Shown here: positions 9,239 to 18,984 of the stretch, in pieces
How the letters are laid out: each line of letters opens with the position of its first letter
Numbering within the stretch: the stretch's first letter is position 1
Assembly (NCBI GenBank): GCA_965262785.1
Contig: OZ253559.1
Location: 3,348,001 to 3,412,000, forward strand
Length of the DNA stretch: 64,000 nucleotides
Direction of reading: 5' to 3'
DNA from: G965218495 sp965262785
GTDB taxonomy: Bacteria > Bacteroidota > Rhodothermia > Rhodothermales > Bin80
Notes under the pieces: generated by a model
What the model was told of the DNA's origin: nothing
What the model saw: the letters and a program-made list of their open reading frames with translations, nothing else
Databases searched by the model: none
Translations under genes and position numbers: made by a program

Positions 9239-10459
9239 CTAAAGACTTGTGAACGGCAGTGCCTTAACGCCGGGCCCCAGAGGCAGGTCGACCTCGCCAG
9301 AATGAACTAGGTACCCCGGCCATGCGCGGTGTCCCAGGTCCTTCCGAAGGACCCGAATTGAGCGCGCCATGGCAGGCCGCGGCGTGCCCGACAGCTTGAC
9401 TTCAATTGGCACGAGCTTTCCTCCTACGTCTACGACGAAGTCTACCTCACTCCCGGCAGTAGTTCTCCAAAAGTATACTCGCGGGCTGAGTCCACGGTGC
9501 GAAAGCGTGCGGGTGAGCTCAGACAGCACGGCCGTATCGAGAATACTTCCACCCATCGGGCCACGGGCAGCATGCTCCGGGTCCTTCAGCCCTGTAAGGT
9601 AGCACAGCGTCCCAACGTCGCTAAAGTAGAGTTTGGGGGTCTTCACCAGCCGCTTGCCGACGTTAGCGAAGTTCGGCCGCAACAAAGTGATCTGGTAGGT
9701 CGCCCGCAATACCGAAAGCCACGCTTTTGCGGTGTTCAGGGCAATCCCCAGGTCACGTGCTACTGTTGAGAGGTTGAGCAGCTGGGCATTCCTGGCTGCC
9801 AGTAGCTGCAGAAAATCTTGAAACTGCGTGAGATCTCCTATCTGGCGCAGCGCACGGACGTCCCTTTCCAGGTAGGTCTGGACATAACTGCCATGCCAAA
9901 GCTGCGCGTCGTGCGCTGGATTGGCTACGAGTTCAGGATACGCTCCGCGAAGAAACTCCTGCCAGATCGCCTTTCCTTTTGTAGGGACTGCGCTGCCGCC
10001 CCCTTTCTCCCATGGGAACGGCCGGGCCGGCTGCCCAAGTATTTCGCGCCGCGACATTGGCAGCAGTTGCAACACGGCTGTGCGACCGGCCAGCGTTTCG
10101 GTAATCTTTGAAGAGAGGGCCAAAGACTGCGAACCGGTAAGAAGGTACTGGCCTGGCTCGCTTCGCCTGGAATCGATCGCTGCCCGAATGTAAGGAAGCA
10201 GTCCGGGAGCCGACTGCACCTCGTCAAGAATTACCGGTGGCGCGTAGTGCTCCAGGAATCCCCGGGGATCGGCATGGGCCGCCGCCCGAACATCAGGCAA
10301 GTCGAGCGCAGCGTAGCGATATTGGGCCCCGAACAACTTCTGGAGTAGTGTCGACTTCCCTGACTGGCGTGGCCCCGTGACCATGACCGCGGGAAACTGG
10401 GAGGCTGCACGCATGACCACCGGCTCCAATGAGCGCGCTATGTAGCCGGAGCATGCCAT
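9239..10459 (-). CDS. AAA_14 / DUF4143 ATPase
   Basis: A 406-residue P-loop ATPase. Walker A is VTGPRQSGKSTLL near residue 29, and Walker B with trailing Glu is PPVILDEVQSAPGLLPYIR near 75-90. A sensor-like YLLTGSQSLAL follows, which is the AAA_14 pattern. The C-terminal half (YLERDVRALRQIGDLTQFQDFLQLLAARNAQL..., then VYFWRTTAGSEVDFVVD and LVPIEVKLS) is DUF4143, which has a PD-(D/E)XK-like ExK end. This large family is often found singly and has no well-defined role; defence, toxin or regulatory roles have been suggested. The ATG at 10459 is chosen because the aligned domain begins just after it (MACSGYIARSLEPVV); an open frame begins 63 nt earlier. A perfect palindrome lies about 110 bases upstream (10567-10593). 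Confidence 0.9.
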   Translation of the reverse strand: MACSGYIARSLEPVVMRAASQFPAVMVTGPRQSGKSTLLQKLFGAQYRYAALDLPDVRAAAHADPRGFLEHYAPPVILDEVQSAPGLLPYIRAAIDSRRSEPGQYLLTGSQSLALSSKITETLAGRTAVLQLLPMSRREILGQPARPFPWEKGGGSAVPTKGKAIWQEFLRGAYPELVANPAHDAQLWHGSYVQTYLERDVRALRQIGDLTQFQDFLQLLAARNAQLLNLSTVARDLGIALNTAKAWLSVLRATYQITLLRPNFANVGKRLVKTPKLYFSDVGTLCYLTGLKDPEHAARGPMGGSILDTAVLSELTRTLSHRGLSPRVYFWRTTAGSEVDFVVDVGGKLVPIEVKLSGTPRPAMARSIRVLRKDLGHRAWPGYLVHSGEVDLPLGPGVKALPFTSL

Positions 10460-10566
10460 GGTACGTGACCAAAAACTGGACTGCGCACGAAGCAATTCAC
10501 AAGCTTCTTCGGAAGTCCACAATTGCGAACCACCCGAGGATTATCGCTCAACTATCGACAGACTAG

Positions 10567-10593
10567 AGATATTGCATTTGACATGCAATATCT
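10567..10593. repeat. Perfect 11-bp inverted repeat, 5-nt spacer
   Basis: AGATATTGCAT, spacer TTGAC, ATGCAATATCT: a perfect palindrome in the gap upstream of the AAA_14/DUF4143 gene. The middle reads GCATTTGACA, a sequence that recurs inside a second inverted repeat at 10857-10891. There is no T-tract after it, so it is more like an operator or a small palindromic element than a terminator. An embedded TTGACA could be a -35 box for rightward transcription, but no good -10 follows at the right distance. Confidence 0.75.
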
Positions 10594-11041
10594 GCACTAT
10601 TGATTTGATTGATAACATCCCATACAGGCGGCCTGGATGCCAGGCCAAGGGCTAGCGGTCCGTGCGCAAGCAACGCCCCACGACCGGGTTTCCGAAGCGA
10701 CGGGCAGGCTCCTGGCGGAAGGGCGCGTATTGGCTTTGTCTCAGCCTGTCATGACAGGGCATGGAGTCCGGCGGCACGGATGACCGCCGGGAGGCCGATG
10801 GCTCGGTGTCACAAACAAGCACACACGCAAGACGAAAGGGAAGAAATCATTGAAGAGTGGATATGCTGCATTTGACAGGCACAATATCCACCAATCCAAC
10901 TGGTTGCCCCGTACTCAGTGAAGGCAATAGAAGGCCGCAGCTGGGGTAGGGCCGCCCAGTTTAGAGGCCCCGGTCTCCACCGGTGCGCAGTGGCCAGCGC
11001 ACTAGATTCAGCCTAGCGTGGCCATGATTTTGATCTGTACC
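10594..11041. other. Intergenic region between ATPase and RND permease
   Basis: Apart from the inverted repeat at 10857-10891, I see no gene or RNA here. A plus-strand open frame of 88 codons has no family resemblance. Confidence 0.5.
10857..10891. repeat. Second, related inverted repeat
   Basis: Arms GTGGATAT and ATATCCAC (perfect 8 bp) with inner partial pairing (TGC and GCA) around ATTTGACA. It can be aligned with the palindrome at 10567-10593: both contain GATAT, then TGCATTTGACA, then GC and AATATC, and this copy has two extra bases on each side. The 260 bases between the two repeats contain no recognisable gene. Confidence 0.65.
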
Positions 11042-14000
11042 TCACGCCGACTCGGCTTCCAACGGCCGACTCTTGAAAAAAGACAGCATAGCCACCGACG
11101 CAAATGGAGCAAGCAGCGTAGCCGCCAGCAGGCCACCCGTAACCGTTACGGCGAGGCCAGTCCAGAAGTCCCCTTGGTCAGGAAAGACCAGCAGTGGCAG
11201 CATGGCTACAACAGAGGTAAGAGTCGTCGTCCACATCGGACGCAAACGCTCTCGTACAGCGAGCCTGGCCAGAATGGATGGGTTGCCATAGGGACGCGCT
11301 ATGCGCAGCTGCCGAAACCGGTCCGTCAGCAGAATGCTGTCGTTCACCGCTATGCCTACCAGCAGCACTGTTCCGATGAAGGCACCCTCAACAAAGCTTG
11401 CGCCCGTCAGCAAGAATCCCAGGCAGAGACCCACCGAAGCCAAAGGCACGCTAAGCATGACCACGATGGGCAGGCGCCACGACTCAAAGATGGCAGCCGT
11501 AACCAGAAAGACCAATATCAGCGTCGCTATAAAGATCCAGCTGAAGGCGCGCTTCGTTTCGCTGGTGAAGAAGTAGTTGCGTCCTGACTTGACTTCATAT
11601 CCCGCGGGAACCGGAAAGGAATTGACCGCCAAGTCAACAAAATCCCGCGCCATACCATATGGGCCCCGAAAGTCAACTGAGAGGTGGCGCACGTACCGCT
11701 GATTCTCGCGTTCGATGGCAAAGGGAGTCTCTACGATCTCGTAGTCCGCCAGCCCCGCCAATCGGACTAACGCACTGTCTCTGAGTGCAAGTGGGCGCTG
11801 GGCTAAGCGGTCTATGTCTATCTCGTCCGCGTGATCCACGATCAGCCGGATAGGCACCTGCGTGTCCCCTGCGATGTCGGCACGAGTGAAGGGGAACTGG
11901 GCGTGAACGTATGGCTGAAGGCGGCCTATAAGCCAATCGGGTGAAACGCCCGTTCGCGCCTGTGCATCGCTGTCCCATTGAAATCGAAGTACCTGACGCG
12001 CAGGTTCCCTGATCCAGCTGGTTCGGGACCCAGAAATTTCGACACTCATTACGCGCCGACTTCGCCGCTTGACAAATGTGGCAAAACGCAGCACCAGGGC
12101 ATCCAATTCCTCATAGCTGGGACCAAAGACGTCTACGCGCTGGCCGCCAAAGCCGCCACCGATGCCACTCGAGTATTGTGTGTTCGGTATGAGGCCGGAT
12201 ACATATATATATATGCCACCGACCAGAATTGCCTGACGGACCAGCTTACTTTGGACAATGTAGGGCTCCGCCGTCATGAGCGTGCCCTTCTTGAACTCGA
12301 CCGTCATGCGTGCGCTCTCGTCGGTGATCGTAGTGGAGGCCCGGTACACGGACTCGGAAGCGAGCGCAATCTGCTCAAACCGCAGCATCAGCGAATCTGC
12401 TTTCTCAATCACGTTGCCAGGCGGAAACTGCATTGTTACCCTGACATTCTCGCGGCCGCGGTAGCCCCATGGCTTGTAGAACGAAGCGTTTCTGAAGAAT
12501 GGACGCAACACCCCGCCCAACGCCGTGTTGATGAGCGGGCGAGCTGACTGAACGGTTTCCGATCCAATGGTTGCGTTATAGACACCCGCAAGCCGCTCTT
12601 TGGGCTCGCTGGACCACCCGCGATACGGGGTGCTTATCTCGTTGGGCAACAGCCACACGGGCGTGCCCAGGGCCAGCGCCAAGACCACCAAGGTGAGCTT
12701 GGGAAATCGCGCAACCCACTTGTACGGCATGGCCACCAGGCGCCGAAGCCATCGGCGTTCTACGGCTTCGCCGGTCGGCGGCAGGAATCGCCCCAAAACC
12801 GGCACCACGAACACTGCGCTAGCCAGCGAGATAAGCAGCGTCAGGCTGACCAAGATGGCAAAGGGCAAGAACATGTCGCGCAGGTCGCCGCTCAGATACA
12901 CCAGTGGCAGCATGACGGCCATAGTGCTCAGCGTGCCGCCCAACAGCGGCAGCCACACGGCCCGCAGTGCTTCCCGAGTGGTGGCTGTTTCGAGTTCGAG
13001 ACCCCGTAAGCCGCGCCGACCCCACCTGGTACGCTGCAGTACGAGTTGCTCCACAACGACGACGCTGTTGTCGACCAGAAGGCCGAATACCAAGACCAAG
13101 CCCGCCAGCGTTATGACATTCAAAGACAAGTCGAAGAGGCTGAACAGCGCAATGGCAGGCGCAAGCGCAACGGCAACACTTAGCAGAACTACAGCGGTTG
13201 CCCGCACCCGCTTCAGCATGAAGAGCAAAACGAACACGACCAGGATCAACGCGATCCCGCCCCGCCAAGCCAAATCATTCAGCAGCTCGCGCACATTCTC
13301 CGTCTTGTCGTCTGCCACGAGCAGGCGTGTGCCCTCCGGCATCACGTCCCGAATTTCGTCCATACGGTCGTACACGCTTTCGGCCACGGTAATCATATGC
13401 GAGCCGCGCGTGCGTTCCATATCCAACACGACTACCGGCAGCCCGTCAATGCGACTAATCGATTCTCTTGGGGCCGGCCCCAGATTCAGTGCCGCGACCT
13501 GATCCAAGCGCACTGGCAGTACGGCCTGGGCGTTTCTTGCCCCGGCTGCGTCCGGTGTCTGGCCCAAGCGTGCAGGAAGTTCGCCTGATTGGACTTCATC
13601 CACGATAATTGCGGACAGCCGCTCCATGTCCAACTCGGGCTGGCTGATCAGCAAGTTGCCTCGCCCCTGCGCATCAAGGCGTCCGAATACATGATCACTC
13701 AGGGACTCGCTTACACGGTTCCGAATAGTTTGCGGCTCGATTTGGTATGCATCCAGCTTGTCCGGGTCCAAAGAAATCAAGAGCTCTCGCTTGGTGCCTC
13801 CAAGGACGTCAACCAGATCAATGCCTGGCAAACTCTGAAACTGGGGCTTGAGCACTTCGTCAGCATACTCGCGGAGCTCATCAGGCGTCAAAGGGCCGAC
13901 AACCTGGAGCTTCATAAATCCCTGTACGTCCCGAAAGACCTCTGGAATCTGCTTGGTCAGCTGGGGGACTACCCGGTCTGGTAGCGCGCTCCTGAGAAGG

Positions 14001-14341
14001 GCTAGCTTTTCGCCGACCTGGGTTGCGAATATGCTGAGATCAACATCTTCGTTTACCTCTATCGTAACGTGTGAGCGATCTTCCCGGGAATAGCTCGTGA
14101 TCTTTGCCACACCCGGGACCGTTTGCACTTCCCGCTCAATGGGAGCAGTGACATACCGCTCTACTTCGCGCGGCGATGCACCGCTCCACCTGGCCGCAAT
14201 GCGCACCTGAGGCAGCTCAGTGTTCGGCGAGTACTCGATCGGAAGGTCGAGCGCGGCCCAGAAGCCAGCCATAACTATTGCCACACACCACGAAGTGACG
14301 GCAATCGGTCGTTTCAGGAGTCCTGTCGCCCTGTACAGCAT
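11042..14341 (-). CDS. RND efflux permease (HAE1/AcrB-like), permease 1
   Basis: A 1099-residue inner-membrane permease of the resistance-nodulation-division superfamily. It starts MLYRATGLLKRPIAVTSWCVAIVMAGFWAA (first membrane helix) followed by PIEYSPNTELPQVRI. The first periplasmic porter loop includes ARWSGASPREVERYVTAPIE. TM4 carries LVFGLLVDNSVVVVEQL (proton-relay Asp), and the second half has a matching loop and helices with VLLVGIAVNDSILLTDRFR. Such pumps exchange protons for drugs, lipids or metals and need a periplasmic adaptor and an outer-membrane channel. It is divergent from the adaptor and second permease at 14506-18850, with 164 bases between the start codons. No outer-membrane TolC-like gene is present nearby. 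Confidence 0.95.
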   Translation of the reverse strand: MLYRATGLLKRPIAVTSWCVAIVMAGFWAALDLPIEYSPNTELPQVRIAARWSGASPREVERYVTAPIEREVQTVPGVAKITSYSREDRSHVTIEVNEDVDLSIFATQVGEKLALLRSALPDRVVPQLTKQIPEVFRDVQGFMKLQVVGPLTPDELREYADEVLKPQFQSLPGIDLVDVLGGTKRELLISLDPDKLDAYQIEPQTIRNRVSESLSDHVFGRLDAQGRGNLLISQPELDMERLSAIIVDEVQSGELPARLGQTPDAAGARNAQAVLPVRLDQVAALNLGPAPRESISRIDGLPVVVLDMERTRGSHMITVAESVYDRMDEIRDVMPEGTRLLVADDKTENVRELLNDLAWRGGIALILVVFVLLFMLKRVRATAVVLLSVAVALAPAIALFSLFDLSLNVITLAGLVLVFGLLVDNSVVVVEQLVLQRTRWGRRGLRGLELETATTREALRAVWLPLLGGTLSTMAVMLPLVYLSGDLRDMFLPFAILVSLTLLISLASAVFVVPVLGRFLPPTGEAVERRWLRRLVAMPYKWVARFPKLTLVVLALALGTPVWLLPNEISTPYRGWSSEPKERLAGVYNATIGSETVQSARPLINTALGGVLRPFFRNASFYKPWGYRGRENVRVTMQFPPGNVIEKADSLMLRFEQIALASESVYRASTTITDESARMTVEFKKGTLMTAEPYIVQSKLVRQAILVGGIYIYVSGLIPNTQYSSGIGGGFGGQRVDVFGPSYEELDALVLRFATFVKRRSRRVMSVEISGSRTSWIREPARQVLRFQWDSDAQARTGVSPDWLIGRLQPYVHAQFPFTRADIAGDTQVPIRLIVDHADEIDIDRLAQRPLALRDSALVRLAGLADYEIVETPFAIERENQRYVRHLSVDFRGPYGMARDFVDLAVNSFPVPAGYEVKSGRNYFFTSETKRAFSWIFIATLILVFLVTAAIFESWRLPIVVMLSVPLASVGLCLGFLLTGASFVEGAFIGTVLLVGIAVNDSILLTDRFRQLRIARPYGNPSILARLAVRERLRPMWTTTLTSVVAMLPLLVFPDQGDFWTGLAVTVTGGLLAATLLAPFASVAMLSFFKSRPLEAESA

Positions 14342-14505
14342 AGTGCGGTGAAAGATGACGCAGAAATTATAACTGCGCCAGTGCGAAACAGCAGCAGGAT
14401 AGATGAGTTCCGCAGCTGAGCGGGCCTTTGCACCTCAATGAGCAACCTTTTTGGAGCACTGTCCCTCTACTCAACCCGTCTTAGACCATCCAAATCCGCG
14501 TACCG
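14342..14505. promoter_or_regulatory. Divergent promoter region between two RND gene sets
   Basis: A 164-base gap between divergent starts must hold the promoters of permease 1 (leftward) and of the adaptor and permease 2 (rightward). I could not pick out clear promoter boxes or an operator. No regulator gene is adjacent. Confidence 0.5.
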
Positions 14506-15789
14506 TTGACTACAAGGACCAAACCACCACGCCGCCGTCGTAGAATCCAAGCCTGGCAAGTGGCGGGCTTCATACTTGTGGTGGCCGCCGGCGGCCTCAC
14601 CCTCTACGGATTCTGGTCCTCGCTAACGGGTACTGACGACGAGGAAGAGCGCGATGTCGGCGAAGAGCTAGAGGAAGCAAAGGCAGCCGTTGAAGGCATC
14701 GTCCTGCAGAGCGTGGAATTCCCCCTGAGGGCTGAAGCAACTGGACATCTGGCGCCGTGGCGGCGTGCGGATATCAGCGTGCAAGCCGGCGGAATAATAT
14801 TGGCGCGGCCCGTTGAGGAAGGTCAGCAGGTGCGCAAGGGGGATCTCCTGCTGCAGCTTGACGACCGGCCGCAGCAAATCCAGCTCCGCGAATCGAAGGC
14901 AGCCCTATTGGCGGCAAAGGTGGAGTACGCCGAGAAAGTAAGCGGCAGCAGATCCTTGGCAGAAGGTGATACCACGGAGCTGGCCGCCGCGAGGGTGCAA
15001 CTGCAGCGTGCAGTGGCCGACTTTGATCAGGGAATGCTCACGCAGGCCGAACTTCAGCAAGCGCGGCGGGAATTTGACATCATGAACGTGCTCTCCGGCA
15101 GCCAGCGCGATGAGGTGCATGCCGTAACCACGAATCTGGCGCAGAGTGAGCAGCAGGTGGAAAGTGCTGAGCTGGAATTGTCTCGAACGCGCCTGATAGC
15201 CCCATTCAGCGGACGCGTGGCGAATCTTCTGGTGGAAGCCGGACAGAACGTCGGCGCAGGTACTCAAGTGCTGACACTCCTGGAAGATGATCGGATGAAA
15301 GTTTCCGTGGATGTGTTGGAGGCCGACCTGGTGCATATCGTCGTTGGCGTCAGTGCGAATGTAGTGGTCCCCAACTTCAGCGACGAGGTGTTTCTGGGTC
15401 GGGTGTTCAGCATCAATCCAGAGATAACAATGGACGGGGGATTCGGTCGCGTTACGGTAGCGCTGTCAAATCCGGAAGGACGACTAATTTCTGGAATGCA
15501 CGCAAATGTCGCGCTTGAAACGGAGCGCTTGCAGGACCGTCTGGTGGTACCGGTGGCTGCGGTGCTGCCGCGCCAGGGCCGCGAGCTGGTGTTTAAAACC
15601 GTTCAGGGAAGGTCATACTGGACGTATGTGAATGTCGGCGCACGCTCGGGCAACTTTGCTGAAATCATCGGCGCCGGGGGAACGAACATCGTTGAGCACG
15701 GAGACACCATTCTGGTTGCCGGTCACGATGCGCTGCCGCATGACGTTCCTGTAGAGGTCACCAGAGTCCGCGAGCTGGACCTCCAGTAG
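14506..15789 (+). CDS. RND periplasmic adaptor subunit (HlyD/AcrA family)
   Basis: A 427-residue membrane-fusion protein. After a short basic segment (KPPRRRRRIQAWQVAG) comes one membrane helix (FILVVAAGGLTLYGFW), then an acidic linker. The first lipoyl half is GHLAPWRRADISVQAGGIILARPVEEGQQVRKGDLLLQLD, with an alpha-hairpin of about 110 residues and the second lipoyl half SRTRLIAPFSGRVANLLVEAGQNVGAG. A beta-barrel follows (MKVSVDVLEADLVHI, MDGGFGRVTVALSNPEGRLISGMHANV). It links an inner-membrane RND pump to the outer-membrane channel. The frame opens with TTG at 14506; this start is the least certain part. Permease 2 follows 31 nt downstream, so the two are one transcription unit. Confidence 0.92.
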   Translation: MTTRTKPPRRRRRIQAWQVAGFILVVAAGGLTLYGFWSSLTGTDDEEERDVGEELEEAKAAVEGIVLQSVEFPLRAEATGHLAPWRRADISVQAGGIILARPVEEGQQVRKGDLLLQLDDRPQQIQLRESKAALLAAKVEYAEKVSGSRSLAEGDTTELAAARVQLQRAVADFDQGMLTQAELQQARREFDIMNVLSGSQRDEVHAVTTNLAQSEQQVESAELELSRTRLIAPFSGRVANLLVEAGQNVGAGTQVLTLLEDDRMKVSVDVLEADLVHIVVGVSANVVVPNFSDEVFLGRVFSINPEITMDGGFGRVTVALSNPEGRLISGMHANVALETERLQDRLVVPVAAVLPRQGRELVFKTVQGRSYWTYVNVGARSGNFAEIIGAGGTNIVEHGDTILVAGHDALPHDVPVEVTRVRELDLQ

Positions 15790-15820
15790 GTGACTTCGGA
15801 CACACTCGCCCTGTCCTGAT

Positions 15821-18800
15821 ATGAAGGCAATCATCTCCGCCTGCCTGAGCCGCCCAGTGGCCACGTCGGCATTCTACATCCTGCTCATATTCTTGGCTGC
15901 GGTGGCGTACTTGCGCCTGCCCGTAGCGTTGTTACCAGACTTGAGCTATCCGGGGCTCATTGTCTGGACTAGCTATCCGGATGTGCCACCGAGCCGTGTC
16001 GAGCGGGCCGTAACGGAGCAAATCGAAGAGGCTGTGGCAGGAACGGCCGGACTCCAGCGGGTAACCGCGCGTACTCTGCTCGGTGGCAGCCTAGTCCATT
16101 TGGAATTTGGCTGGAATACAGACCTTGACCTCGCCCTGCTGGAGGTCCGCGAAAGCATTGATCGGCTGGGCAACATCCTTCCTGAACAGGCATCAAGGCC
16201 TGCCGTGCTGCACCTTGATCCGAGCGAGCGCCCGATCATGATTGTGGCGTTGCGCTATGCCGGCGACATAGATGCCGATCGCCCGCAGGATCTTGTGGAA
16301 CTCAAGCGCGCCGGTCGGGACATCATTGCCCGACGCTTGGAGCAGATTAACGACGTGGCACGTGTGCAAGTTACTGGCGGCTACGAGCGACGCATAGAGG
16401 TTACCGTGAATCCGGCGCAAATGCAGGCGTATGGAGTCAGTCTGGAACAGATTGCGAGCGCACTGCGCAGCAACAACGTTACCCTCTCCGGTGGTTTAAT
16501 CAGGCGCGGCCCATTCCGCTATGCCGTTGAGGTGAGCGGTGAGTTCAAGGACATTGAGGACATTGCCAATTCTGTGATTTCCTCCTCCCCCAGCCTGCGG
16601 CTGTTTGAAGTAGCCGAGGTCCGTGACGCAGTGGAGGATCGCCGTGGACTGGTGCGCCTGGACGGCGAGGAAACCCTGCTAATGTTGATCGAGCGGCGCG
16701 CAAATGCCAATGTGGTGCGCGCTACAGAGGAAGTACGAATGGTGCTGGAGCAGCTGGAGGCAGAATACGAGCGTATCCAGTTGGATGTCGTGGTAGATGA
16801 AAGCGAATTCATCAATGCCGCTATCGGAGGCGTTACGCAAGCCGTGCTGCTGGGCAGCCTGCTAGCCATCCTGGTGCTTTTTGTCTTTTTGCGCCGAATG
16901 CGTGCGCTGTTAGCCATAGCCGTAGCGGTGCCACTCTCGCTGGGCCTGACGCTGATCCTGTTTGAGCCGCTGAATGTGACATTCAACCTGATTTCGCTGA
17001 GCGGCTTGGCCTTGGGCACCGGCATGCTGGTCGATAACGCCATTGTGGTAATCGAAAACATCGCCCGGTTGCGTGAGCAGGGGCTGTCGCCATTTAAGGC
17101 AGCAGTTAATGGTGCCTCGGAAGTCGCTGGCGCAATCACTGCCAGTACACTAACCACTATTGCTGTCTTTCTTCCAATCACTCTGGTAGAAGGACTGGCG
17201 GGCCGGCTTTTTAGAGACCAGTCGCTGGCCGTGGTCTGCTCACTGTTGGCTTCGCTACTCGTAGCGCTCACTGTGGTGCCACTCATTGCTTCCCGAGAAC
17301 GCAAGACTGCTCCCAAGGACACACGTATGCGGTCGCGATTCCTGGATGCCTACGAGACCATGCTGGGGTGGAGTCTCAATCACCGGGGCGTGGTCATGCT
17401 GCTGTGCTTAGTCGTGCTCGTTGGCGCCGGCCTGCTTGTTACAGACTTGCCACGCGAAGTTATTCCCAAAACGGAACAGGGGCGTGTTGAAGTTCGCGTT
17501 ACGCTACCGACAGACTCGGACCTGCCGCTGGTCACTGCCCGTGCGGCAACGCTCGAGGCTCAGGCCAAGGCCCACGGATGGGTGGACCGTATTCTGGCCG
17601 ACCTGGGTGAGCGGGACCAAGCCCGACTGGACCTGGATCCGCGACCCCCTTACGAGGGAGACTTAGTCCTGCTGCTGCCGCCTGGCCAGCGGGCAGAGGA
17701 CGTAATGTCCGGCATACAGGGCCTGCCACTCCCGAATGACATGGGAATCAGAGCACGCAGAGTGGAAACACAGCTAGAAGCATTGCTCACCACAGGCAAC
17801 GCGGATTTGCTTATTGACTTGGTCAGTGAGGAGCGGCGTGATGCTGAAACCGCGGTTTCGGACGTTCTGCAGCTCTTGGAGGCACGTCCCGAACTTGTGA
17901 ATGTGCAGCGGACCGATGCGGCCTCCGTGCCCACCTACCAGCTGGCATTCAAGCGAGATGCTATACACCGGTATGGTGTCAGAGCCCAGACCATTGCTAG
18001 TTACTTGGAAGCTGGTGCGCGTGGCACAAAAGCCACGGACCTAAAGACCGTTAACGATCAGATTCCGATCGTTCTGCGATCCCGTCATATTGACTCGCTT
18101 GAGCGACTTTTGGCCGAAAGGATCCCAACGCCCCAAGGCCTTATGCCCATCAGCACGTTTGTGACAGCTACGCAAGTATCCCTACCTGCGGCGCTCATAC
18201 GCGTTGCGCAAGCGCCCGTCATTCGGCTTACGGCCGATGTTGCTCCGGGCTATGACCTGCAGACGTCCATCTCTACGGTTAATAGTGTGATGGACGTTGC
18301 GCTGCCAACGTCGGTACGACACCGTGTCGGCGGCGCGGCGGAGGTGTTCCAGAAAAGCCTGATGGGCGTAGCGCTGAGTTTGGCGCTGAGCCTCCTGCTG
18401 GTGTATCTGATCTTAGCTGCTCAGTTTGAACACCTGGTCCAGCCTCTTATCATCATGATGAGCGTACCACTGGCGGCAGCAGGGGTGTCCGTTGTGCTGG
18501 CTATTACGGGTCAGTCCGTCAACCTGATGAGCCTGATCGGCTGCGTGGTGCTGGTTGGCATTGTGGTCAATGACGCTATCATTAAGACTGATTTCATCAA
18601 TCAGCGGCGCGCTGCGGGTATGCCAACACGGGCAGCAATTATTGCGGCTGGCCGCGACCGCGTACGGCCGATTCTGATGACAACCATCACCACTGTGCTG
18701 GGCCTGCTGCCGTTGGCGCTAGGATTCGGTCAGGGAGCGGAGTTGCGCGCACCGCTGGCTATTGCTATTACGGGCGGGCTTACGAGCGCCACGGTGCTCA

Positions 18801-18850
18801 CACTCTTCGTCATTCCCGTTCTCTACAGCTTGGTTGCCCGCTCGCGGTAG
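15821..18850 (+). CDS. RND efflux permease (HAE1/AcrB-like), permease 2
   Basis: A 1009-residue RND permease paralogous to the one at 11042-14341. Recognisable parts are the first helix and loop start (SRPVATSAFYILLIFLAAVAYLRLPVALLPDL, then SYPDVPPSRVERAVTEQIEEAV), TM4 GTGMLVDNAIVVIENIARLRE, the repeat at TM10-11 (LIGCVVLVGIVVNDAIIKTDFINQRRA) and the closing AIAITGGLTSATVLTLFVIPVLYSL. It lies 31 nt after the adaptor. The presence of two different permeases around one adaptor suggests either a hetero-oligomeric pump, as in MdtBC, or two pumps sharing one adaptor; sequence alone cannot decide. Substrate unknown. Confidence 0.95.
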   Translation: MKAIISACLSRPVATSAFYILLIFLAAVAYLRLPVALLPDLSYPGLIVWTSYPDVPPSRVERAVTEQIEEAVAGTAGLQRVTARTLLGGSLVHLEFGWNTDLDLALLEVRESIDRLGNILPEQASRPAVLHLDPSERPIMIVALRYAGDIDADRPQDLVELKRAGRDIIARRLEQINDVARVQVTGGYERRIEVTVNPAQMQAYGVSLEQIASALRSNNVTLSGGLIRRGPFRYAVEVSGEFKDIEDIANSVISSSPSLRLFEVAEVRDAVEDRRGLVRLDGEETLLMLIERRANANVVRATEEVRMVLEQLEAEYERIQLDVVVDESEFINAAIGGVTQAVLLGSLLAILVLFVFLRRMRALLAIAVAVPLSLGLTLILFEPLNVTFNLISLSGLALGTGMLVDNAIVVIENIARLREQGLSPFKAAVNGASEVAGAITASTLTTIAVFLPITLVEGLAGRLFRDQSLAVVCSLLASLLVALTVVPLIASRERKTAPKDTRMRSRFLDAYETMLGWSLNHRGVVMLLCLVVLVGAGLLVTDLPREVIPKTEQGRVEVRVTLPTDSDLPLVTARAATLEAQAKAHGWVDRILADLGERDQARLDLDPRPPYEGDLVLLLPPGQRAEDVMSGIQGLPLPNDMGIRARRVETQLEALLTTGNADLLIDLVSEERRDAETAVSDVLQLLEARPELVNVQRTDAASVPTYQLAFKRDAIHRYGVRAQTIASYLEAGARGTKATDLKTVNDQIPIVLRSRHIDSLERLLAERIPTPQGLMPISTFVTATQVSLPAALIRVAQAPVIRLTADVAPGYDLQTSISTVNSVMDVALPTSVRHRVGGAAEVFQKSLMGVALSLALSLLLVYLILAAQFEHLVQPLIIMMSVPLAAAGVSVVLAITGQSVNLMSLIGCVVLVGIVVNDAIIKTDFINQRRAAGMPTRAAIIAAGRDRVRPILMTTITTVLGLLPLALGFGQGAELRAPLAIAITGGLTSATVLTLFVIPVLYSLVARSR

Positions 18851-18984
18851 CCTGGTGGCGGCAGCTGCGCTGAGGCGGGCACGCTTGCGGGTCGGCCGAG
18901 GGGCGCTGGGATTCGCTTGGGCCGGAGTGCCTCCAGCACGTGTCAACTGCCTGATGGCGACGCAAATGCCGGGGCTGGGGTGCG

